Assembly: GCA_030248065.1 (NCBI GenBank)
Contig: JASAMV010005040.1
Location: forward strand, 1 to 11,492
Direction: 5' to 3'
Length of the DNA stretch: 11,492 bases
Origin: Rhynchonema sp. JSB1_4
Taxonomy: Eukaryota; Nematoda; Chromadorea; Monhysterida; Xyalidae
Shown: piece after piece, positions 1 to 6,735 of the stretch
Position numbering within the stretch: the stretch's first letter is position 1
Layout of the letters: every line of letters starts with the position of its first letter
Notes under the pieces: generated by a model
Told to the model about the DNA's origin: nothing
Database searches by the model: none
What the model saw: the letters and a program-made list of their open reading frames with translations, nothing else
Position numbers and translations under genes: made by a program

Positions 1-2549
1 TCTGTGTTTCTATAAGTACTGTACATAGGCATATCATGTGCCTGCCGTCTAAGTAAATCGGGCATGACTAATTTTGGCCATTACTCACCCGCAAAACATA
101 ATGTGCGTTTGTAATGGTCCGCCATCGTATGGAGGCCACTTGAAGTTAAGCTCCCATGGAACCTTTAGGACGAAACTGTTTTATAACCTTGTAGCAAGCC
201 ACTCACAATAGCGCGTAAAAGTGCGCGTGGCGGTACTTGATCCGGCGTAATGCGCTGTTCTTTCACGGTGCAGAAATTTGGTGGAGCTGTAGTAGCAGAA
301 TTTTGGGCATTTGACAATCTTCTCAATCCTATACGGTGTAGCATTGTCATTGTAATGGTCAGTTTGTAACATTCAGTAATGTAAAGGCGCATGCGCATGT
401 CATGTGTAGGTACATACGTTGTTTGTCCTTAGAATTTTGGCAGACCTCTTGGCCGCGCTTTTTTCGTTCCATTGAAATCAAGCTACATATGTACTAGATG
501 TACCGACGTACAGTGTGGAAGGCCCCCCTGCGCGTCTTAACCAAAAACAAGTGAAGAGCCGATACAAATCCAGACGAATGATTCCTTTTTGGCATTGTTA
601 CAATCAAGTTTTGCGGTCAAAATGCACTTCCTGTGCGACGGTCTTTCAAAAGCGATGACATTTACGCGCTACTCACGGGCTGTGTGTGAGAGGTCACTAT
701 GAAGTTTTGATTTGGGCTCCCTTGGTTTTGGATTGAGAACAAGTATTTCTGAGCAGCGATTTAGACCACATGAAGTATCATTGTGCCATGCCATTTTTAA
801 CCGAAAAAGTGTCAAATGGTGCGTATATGCCGGTTAAAAGGCACACGCATGGTCGGTGACGCAGCCTTAGCTGAGCCTCACGTCGTGCATTGAGAGAGAC
901 CCTCTCTTCGCCCGCCCAAACTTTTGGCTCTGCACTCGCATGCATGCTTGGGTGATAGAGAGAGACGTCATACTATATTGTTTTTCGCACTTTGCCTCTC
1001 TCCAGCTCGCATTTTTTGGTTCTTCACATGAACGGTCCGCCGAGAAAGTTTTCAGTCGCTTTTGTGATGGGCACATTACATGCAAAATTATGCCACATTT
1101 TGCTAAAAATGTATGAAAACCAGGCCTTCCACAAGTAGCGTCCAATGTAAATTGTCATGGAACATTTTGATTTTCTTTCTTCCAATACTTTTCCACTGGA
1201 CAGCCCCGGCAGCTGCTTAATGGAAAACTTTCCAATTAGGTCCCCTGGCTTGTGGCGCTTCGCCTGATCTTACGTTACAGATCTCAGCACGGTCCGGGGT
1301 TAATTACAGCACCGTGGCATCATTCGTTGTTTACATCCAACATCCAAAAAAACCCTTTTAAACGTTCAGAGCATCTATAATCGGAATTTTTCCTGCTCTT
1401 CTTTTTTCACCCCGCTTTCACGACCCTCAAAAGTAGGCAAGGAAATATTTTGCAGCCTCAGAAGCACTAGTTTCTTTGTATAACAGTCAACTTATTCCAT
1501 GTAAGTCAGTTCATATCGCGCTCCATTTCATCGTCCTGCTAATTTTCTCTTCCAACAACTGCAATACCCGAATCTAGTGTGCAGCATTGCGATTTGGGCC
1601 GTCGTCGGGTGTATCAAACACGCAGTTGCCGTGTAATACCCCTGTGAATTATGCATGCGCCGCGCAGGAAAGAAAATAAGTTTGTTTGCTGGTTCATGGG
1701 ATGCGTTTCTTGTTATTGTTGACGGATATTTCACAAGTAGACCCCTCGTTTGAGCTGTTCGACAGCTTTGGATACCTTTTGGATATCTTTTGGATACCTT
1801 TTTCTTTTGGATACCTTATCTTTTGTTCGTAAGGAGTTCCGTTTCACGAGTTCTTCGTACTGTATACGTCAATGTTTTTGATATATATACTAAGGGTCTG
1901 TAGGGTCCACATGGGGAAGCTTGCGGCATTTATCCATTTTGTCAGACAAGGTTTGCCCTCCAAATAAGCCTATGTACATACAAATAAATGTAAGCCTCTT
2001 GGAGGGCGCCCGCGCATATTAGCATGTCATACAAGGGTTCCGCTGCGCGCCCTGAACATGACTGCAGCAAACATGCACATACTGGAAGATGCTTCATGCC
2101 TCTTGCGCTGCCGTTGAATTTTATTTCACGTTCCATTTTGACGACTGCACGCTTCTTTGTGTCAGTAAATTCTCGAAATGTCATTTTACTTCGCAGATCT
2201 TTAAATGCAGAAGTGGGTGAATACTAAGGTATACTTTATTTGTGTTCTGTCCGAGCAAAGCCTCACTGAGGAGACTTCCAGGGTGGTCCAGAATGGGCTA
2301 CCTTCGGCAGCAGCGGCTGCACAGGCATTAAACTGCATAACTGTGATTTATGATTATGAGCAATAAACTTCGATGGGTCATGCCAGTCAAAGTTTCAAAC
2401 AAAACTTCAATTTTAGCCTCAGAAACCGGCGGTAAGAAGGAGCGGCCCGCAACATGGAATAACTTGCTTTCTAATTTTAAAAATTATTCTCCAGCTTGAT
2501 TCTAATTAAAAGTCTAACATTATAATCCTCAAAATCGCGAAATGAAACC
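1..2549. other. Upstream stretch with no supported gene
   Basis: About 2.5 kb before the first recognisable exon. Open frames on either strand are short (at most about 90 residues), lack recognisable domains, and do not join across plausible splice sites. Short GA-rich runs near 893-965 and a TATATATA run near 1882 are visible but decide nothing. The only structured element I can support is the short tandem repeat at 1766-1825. The promoter of the five-module gene must lie towards the right end, but no element could be fixed. Confidence 0.6.
1766..1825. repeat. Minisatellite, about 11-bp unit (CTTTTGGATAC)
   Basis: The unit CTTTTGGATAC occurs about four times in a row with small changes (one copy ends GGATAT, one is preceded by extra T bases) and then decays into CTTATCTTTTG. 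It is a short imperfect tandem array in non-coding sequence, with no sign of a function. Confidence 0.8.
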
Positions 2550-2586
2550 ATGGCCATTAACCGGGCAGTTTTTATTTTGGTCCTAA
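2542..2586 (+). promoter_or_regulatory. Overlapping upstream ORF at the five-module gene start
   Basis: An ATG at 2542 opens a 14-codon frame that runs over the main ATG at 2550 in another frame and stops with TAA at 2584-2586. The main ATG has the stronger context (A at -3, G at +4), while the upstream one has G at -3 and A at +4. If transcripts begin upstream of 2542, this small frame could reduce or modulate translation. The transcription start cannot be seen, so the upstream ATG may lie outside the mRNA. Confidence 0.35.
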
Positions 2587-5475
2587 TTATCGCTTCATTG
2601 GGTTGGAGAAGCTCCACTAACGCTTGCTACCAATGGCCCGAAGGTTCTCAGTTCAAGATTGATTTTCGTGCTTTTTACTGACTGTAAATCCAGGTCTATG
2701 TCCGGTCACGAAGCCGTTTCCCTTTGCCATTCAGGCGTGACCGACCCATGCGTTCGTAAACAATGCCCGTTTGGTGAGGACTGCCAAGTGAACCCTGTCA
2801 CCAATGAGGCCCATTGTGTCTGCCCTAAATCGTGTCCTTTCTATGGTGACTACACTGGATCGAAGCCCGTCTGTGGCAATGACGGAAAGGATTATGCGAA
2901 TAAGTGTGAATTGAACAGGTAATGCATGACTCTGTGGTTCAGTGGTGTATGTTGTTGACTTGCATGTCAATGATGTACGGTTCGAATCCTACCTATGTAT
3001 GTAGATCCTGAAAGCCATTCGTCTTTTTTTCAGAGCCGCTTGTTCAGCGAACCCGCGCAAGAACCTGCGAATCAAATTCGGCGGGAAATGCGGTCAGTTT
3101 TCGTGAATCTATCAATTTATAATGTTCAAAAAGTACAACCACACAAGGATAAATTTTCATCCAAACATGTTTCCAGACCCATGTTCCGAGATCAACTGTC
3201 CAGCGGGCACTGTGTGCAAACTGAACGGACGTCGCGAACCCGAGTGCCGATGCAGGTACATGTGCTTGCACATTTATGAGTTCGCTGAAACATCACAACG
3301 ATTATTTTCTCTTCCATTACATTAACACCAACACATTTCATTTTTTCCAGCGAGCAATGTCAATTGAACGAGAATCCAGTGTGTGCAAGTGACGGCAAGA
3401 CCTACCGTAACCAATGTCTGATGCGAGTTAGCGGGTGTCGTCAATTCAAGGAATCACTCAGAGTGGTCTTTAATGGACGTTGTGAGAATGGTTGGACACT
3501 GGATGTTAAAAACATTATAATGTAGTGTAAATTATTTTTTATGTTTGGGGCCTTTCCCATCATTTAGACAAATGCATAAGTGCCTCCTTTGGAACTCTTG
3601 CATTGTTTACCTGATTCGAATAAGATTCAGGCGCTAATCAAGATTCTTGCCAAACGAGTACTGCCAGGCCTAACCAATGAATCTGAGTATGGGCCAGTTC
3701 GGGCCAGAGCCAATGCCAAATTCATCAGCTCGCTCGTCAACGAGCTCTTGTCCCACTACACGAAGCTAAAGTCATTTGGTTGATACTGCTCTAATGATCG
3801 CCCAGTCGGTAGTTCAGCTCAATTTTGACTCAAACACAAGACGTACAGGTTAAAGCTAAAATCTGAATATGAAACCGCCTCTGATGACGAGCTTTCGTAG
3901 TACCCCTGAGGTCACCTTTGTCAAGCAGGCGACAATCCCTGTTCGCGTCTTCGCTGCGAGCACGGTCAGGAATGTTTCATCAATCAACACAACAAGGCCA
4001 GTTGTCAATGTCAACAAATCTGTCAACCTGTTATGCGACCTGTCTGCGGCCGCGACGATGTTGGTTATCCTTATCATGATGATGATTTTCTCTTTGATTG
4101 GGTTTTTGCTGTTAATTGTACGATTCCCTGATCCTTCAAGGTGACCTACGACAACGAGTGCAAACTGCGCAAACGCGCCTGCATGAGACGCATACACAAT
4201 GATGTAAAACACGAAGGACATTGTGGTAAAAAAACATGATTTAGAACTTAAATGTTTTACAAGAAATAAAATAGAAAACAATGCCAGGTCACGGTCTATG
4301 CGCGCAGCACGAGTGCCATCGCAACAGCGTGTGTGTTGAACGCGACAATCAAGCCCTGTGTGAATGTCCGAAATGCCCCGTTGACGAATTGAAAGAGGTT
4401 GGCTCGCTTTCTCTTTCACTATGTTGTTTTTGATGTCTCAATTTAAACGTTTTTCATCATTTTTAGGTTTGCGGTTCGAACGGTATCACGTATCCGAATC
4501 TGTGCCGGTTGAGACAGGAGGCATGCCGACAGCAGACTGATGTTTTCGCCAAATACGAAGGCCCATGCGGTTGGTACTTTTTTAATTTTTGTCTTAATTA
4601 AAAAGGTGCCCAAGCGCAAGATCACAAAATACTATGCAACGCAATTGCAGACGGCTGCGAGCGTCTGAACTGCGATTTCTATTCGGTTTGCGTGACGGAT
4701 GGACGGGGCAACGGACAGTGTTTGTGTCCAAAAGCCTCCGATTGCAGATATCCGGATATTGCTGGTGCGTAGGGACATCATCGGTGCTTCATGGATTTTA
4801 TAAGTTTGTGTTTAGTGACGCAGGCAACTGCATAAAATTTAGAAGAGATTAAACCAAGTTATTTAAGGGCTCCCTCAGATAGACCCGAAACAAGAAACAA
4901 TTTTTTCTATGTCCATGTTTCGGGTTTTGAAAAAACCCGAAACCCGAAACACGAAGCATGATAATTGAAAATGTTTCGACTGACAGTATAAATTGTTCAG
5001 GTCAGATACAAGTGACAAAACCGAAACATTTTTGATTATCATGCATCGTGTTTCGGGTTTCGGGTTTTTTTCAAAACCCGAAACATGGACATTGAAAAAA
5101 GTTATGTTTCGGGTTTCGGGTCTATCCGGCCGAGCCCTAACTATGTATTCAAAATGACTTGGACACAGTTTCGTGCTGTAGCAGTATTCCGAATAAGCCA
5201 CCAAGTGGGAAATTTATTCGGAAGTTTTCCCGAATAAACCCTCTGGGGGTTATTTGGGAAATTATTTAGTTTTAAAATCTCCAATTCATAAGCCCCAAGG
5301 GGACATTTGGCATTCTCCGGAAATCGACGGTCAGACCGCTGTTACAAATGTTTCAGCGCAAGGCGCCGTCTGTGGCACGGATGGTGTGACGTACGAGAAC
5401 CACTGCACGCTCGAAGTGGCTGCATGCTCACAACGTCAATTCATTATGATCGCATCGCAGGGACAATGTGGTTAG
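2550..5475 (+). CDS. Secreted protein with five follistatin-like/Kazal modules
   Basis: Eleven exons join in frame: 2550-2643, 2735-2918, 3034-3092, 3177-3255, 3351-3481, 3929-4059, 4141-4225, 4288-4397, 4467-4569, 4651-4764 and 5357-5475. They give 402 residues and a TAG stop. Residues 1-25 form a signal peptide with a hydrophobic core (VFILVLIIASL), probably cut after NA25, leaving Cys26 near the new N-terminus. Then come five modules (37-112, 115-183, 187-254, 259-325, 328-401), each with ten cysteines: an EGF-like hairpin followed by a Kazal fold with the VCxxDGxTYxNxC signature. The modules resemble the follistatin repeats of agrin, but no SEA, laminin-G, EF-hand or membrane segment is present, so this is not a full agrin or SPARC. 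The likely role is an extracellular serine-protease inhibitor or a matrix/growth-factor binder; which one is not shown. The start is chosen because exon 1 supplies both the signal peptide and a matching phase-1 donor. All acceptors end in AG, and several donors are weak GTT sites. Confidence 0.93.
2749..3091 (+). other. Follistatin/Kazal module 1
   Basis: Residues 37-112, encoded by exons 2 and 3, with ten cysteines. The intron falls inside the Kazal part, in phase 2, directly before the AAC cysteine. The gap between the second and third Kazal cysteines is 12 residues, longer than the 7 seen in modules 2 and 3. By comparison with classical Kazal inhibitors, the P1 position would be Phe, a chymotrypsin-type residue. 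This is inferred from spacing only. Confidence 0.9.
2929..2996 (+). pseudogene. Decayed tRNA-Cys-like sequence (tRNA relic or SINE head) in intron 2
   Basis: An A-box-like TGGTTCAGTGG (2935-2945) lies 33 bases before a perfect B box GGTTCGAATCC (2979-2989), with an anticodon-arm-like stem TTGAC/GTCAA between them enclosing TTGCAT. From the A box on, order and spacing match eukaryotic tRNA-Cys(GCA), which carries CTCAGTGG, TTGACTGCA and GGTTCGAATCC. The anticodon loop is one base short, the T stem is bulged and no acceptor stem pairs, so it is not a working tRNA. It fills over half of the 115-bp intron between exons 2 and 3. Confidence 0.55.
3182..3930 (+). other. Follistatin/Kazal module 2, last cysteine split by intron 5
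   Basis: Residues 115-183 in exons 4 and 5, plus two bases of exon 6. The internal intron (phase 2) separates the EGF-like hairpin from the Kazal part. The final cysteine codon is split T|GC across the 447-bp intron 5. The intron's own first bases also complete a cysteine (T|GT), so an unspliced message would still finish the module and then stop at 3522-3524 after a 13-residue tail. The predicted P1 is Leu. The Kazal core reads VCASDGKTYRNQC. Confidence 0.9.
3580..3783 (+). other. Unassigned open frame inside intron 4
   Basis: Within the 447-bp intron 4 a plus-strand frame stays open for 67 codons and ends in TGA. It has no in-frame ATG. Its codons look coding-like, with an amphipathic Ile/Leu/Lys segment followed by a stretch containing KFISSLVNELLSHY. 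I recognise no family. A possible acceptor (AAGATTCAG, ending 3629) precedes its second half, but the phase does not match exon 5. It could be an exon of a nested or older gene, a gene fragment, or chance. Confidence 0.3.
3940..4224 (+). other. Follistatin/Kazal module 3
   Basis: Residues 187-254 in exons 6 and 7. The internal intron is phase 0 and cuts the Kazal signature between CGRDD and VTYDNEC. Its donor is the weak GTTGGT at 4060. It is chosen because it alone restores the canonical CGxDxVTYxNEC core. The Gly usual after the Asp is replaced by Asp. The predicted P1 is Pro, unfavourable for a classical inhibitor, so this module may be structural. Confidence 0.88.
4299..4568 (+). other. 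Follistatin/Kazal module 4
   Basis: Residues 259-325 in exons 8 and 9, with ten cysteines. The internal intron is phase 0 and sits directly before VCGSNGITYPNLC, with donor GTTGGC at 4398. The Kazal first and second cysteines are only two residues apart (CPKC), so the inhibitory loop is shorter here than in the other modules. The predicted P1 is Val, an elastase-type residue, inferred by spacing. Confidence 0.88.
4866..5138. mobile_element. Foldback (MITE-like) element in intron 10
   Basis: Two long imperfect inverted arms, about 4866-4978 and 5022-5138, flank a loop of roughly 43 bases. The outer ends read AGGGCTC and GAGCCCT, then (C)GATAGACCCGAAAC-like sequence on both sides, and both arms are built from repeated CCCGAAAC. 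No coding capacity fits a transposase, so it would be non-autonomous. The flanks (TTA before, AA after) do not show a clear target duplication. It lies inside the intron before exon 11 and would form a very long hairpin in the pre-mRNA. Confidence 0.8.
5189..5310. repeat. Cluster of three related short palindromes
   Basis: Three adjacent hairpin-like units occur at 5189-5221, 5229-5258 and 5286-5310. Each follows the pattern CCgAATAA, a C-rich half, a G-rich half, then TTATtcGG, read on one strand or the other. The similarity suggests a short palindromic repeat amplified in place, between the foldback element and exon 11. It may be the rest of a second mobile element; no termini were identified. 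Confidence 0.5.
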
Positions 5476-5808
5476 TCAACGTTGAAGTTGTTTGTTATCG
5501 TGCTGTCTCGCGTTGATACACTAGATTGGATTTGTGTTTTTTGCTTTTTTTGTTAACCGAGTTGAGACAGATTGCAACGAGAGACCTTTTCATTCTTCGA
5601 AAAACGCACGGTAACGTTCACAGCACAGTTATGACATCAGATATTGATATCGACATACCATGGAGCTCAACATGATGGTGCAAGTACAGGACTATACGCA
5701 AAACACTCATAACGTTTTGTGGTGTGCAACCTGCAGGACTAGGATTAAACGAGAACACCGTCGGGAACAATGCATAATGACAAGAATTCAGAATATGAAT
5801 TCAATGTA

Positions 5809-5814
5809 AATAAA
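5809..5814 (+). terminator. Likely polyadenylation signal of the five-module gene
   Basis: AATAAA lies 334 bases after the TAG stop, with a weaker ATTAAA at 5744-5749. No further cysteine-rich exon was found on the plus strand downstream, which supports an end near here. Gene A runs towards this point on the other strand, its stop only 127 bases away. Confidence 0.5.
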
Positions 5815-5940
5815 TAATCCGTCTAAGTCATTACGAAGCGAATAATGTACAAAAAAACTTCAAGGTGTACTTTTCCAAACCAGTCTTGTGTGTGAGTCAG
5901 TTCAAAAACTGCTCAATTGCCTTTTGTCATCATGGCCCGT

Positions 5941-6735
5941 TTAAGTTGGTCCAAATCCGGCACTGCACGTCAGGCCGTGACACTTGTGCGCGTTCAGAAA
6001 ACGAAATTTCCGATCCGCCTTCAGCACCGCTGCATTGTTGGTTTCGAACATTTCTTTGTACGGCTGCAAATCGGGATGGGAGGTCTTTAAGAATATGACT
6101 TTCCACGAGGTTTACGTGAGCAAACTGCTTTCATGCCCGAAACGACATCACTGAGTTATAGATTTGCTTCCATCAGTGGTGTTCGTTAGGGCTCAGGCAA
6201 GACAAGAGCTAACACTAAGGATTGGAGGATGGTTAGGATTATGCATATATCGTTGACCCAAGAAGCTCAGGGCTACAATTCGGGATGTAAGCCTCTGACC
6301 TGGACGAGTTTCACCAATGCCTTGTGATGTGCAAAAAGATCCAATCAAATGAAACATTTCCCATTCATTCGGGTACTCACTTTGTTCATACTCTGCTCCA
6401 GCAATCGTGCGAGTGTCATTGCGCGTGCCTGTTGCATGCTCACTGCACCCCTGGTGCCTTCGCCCCCTTGTTGTCCTTTGTACCGCGACAGAAATGAGTA
6501 GACCGGGTTATTGCCCACCAACGTGTTGTAGCCGTTATAACCACCTTGTGCGTGCACGAGCAGGCATGTCAAAGACAAGGTCGCCTGAAACTGCGGGGAA
6601 ACATTTTCATGCGTGTAGGTAGCCCAAGATTAGGCAATGATGATGGTGAGGAAGAGATTTCATCGTACCCTCCTATACATGTTTCCGACAGTTTGGACCG
6701 TAACTCACCAGAATCGTCGCTTTTGCCATTGTCAT
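5941..6735 (-). CDS. Gene A: secreted peptide precursor ending in C-x-G-L-T-C-x3-F-G-P-x
   Basis: Three minus-strand exons, 6709-6735, 6381-6584 and 5941-6063, join at phase-0 introns (donors GTGAGT in both; acceptors TTTCAG and TTGCAG) to give 117 residues and TAA. The start is the ATG at 6735; a second ATG two codons on has a stronger context. Residues 1-21 are a signal peptide, probably cut at VHA|Q, leaving an N-terminal Gln that could cyclise. The mature chain has only two cysteines, 105 and 110, in KCHGLTCSAGFGPT at the very end. Cleavage at R95-K96 would release a 21-residue C-terminal peptide with one disulfide ring, the ring size of vasopressin or urotensin, but the sequence matches neither. 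Upstream is a Gly/Tyr/Asn-rich stretch and PVYSFLSRYKG. I do not recognise the family. A neuropeptide or hormone role is inferred from architecture and from its paralog, gene B. Confidence 0.85.

Larger units (their letters stand above)
4656..5469 (+). other. Follistatin/Kazal module 5
   Basis: Residues 328-401 in exons 10 and 11, with the 592-bp intron 10 (phase 1) before the VCGTDGVTYENHC core. Two acceptors six bases apart, after 5356 and after 5362, both keep the frame and would include or skip two residues; the first has the better pyrimidine tract. The predicted P1 is Tyr. The module ends in C-G-stop: the last bases TGTG followed by GTTAGT look like one more inter-module donor read through into a stop. 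Confidence 0.88.

Noticed and set aside
1882..1890. TATATATA run as a promoter TATA box
   Set aside because: No gene begins at a suitable distance; the nearest supported start is more than 650 bases away.
2659..2922. Alternative start for the five-module protein at 2659
   Set aside because: It reads through the intron 1 sequence and lacks a convincing signal peptide. The ATG at 2550 gives a clear signal peptide and a matching phase-1 splice.
2979..2989. Functional tRNA gene at the perfect B box
   Set aside because: The anticodon loop is one base short, the T stem is bulged and there is no paired acceptor stem, so only a relic is called.
3856..4419. Minus-strand open frame of 187 codons
   Set aside because: It lies over exons 6-8 of the five-module gene, whose domain fit is far stronger. 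It is an antisense shadow.
4875..5204. Minus-strand open frame of 109 codons in intron 10
   Set aside because: It is mostly translation of the two arms of the foldback element; the repeated FxVSGF-type residues come from the CCCGAAAC repeats.
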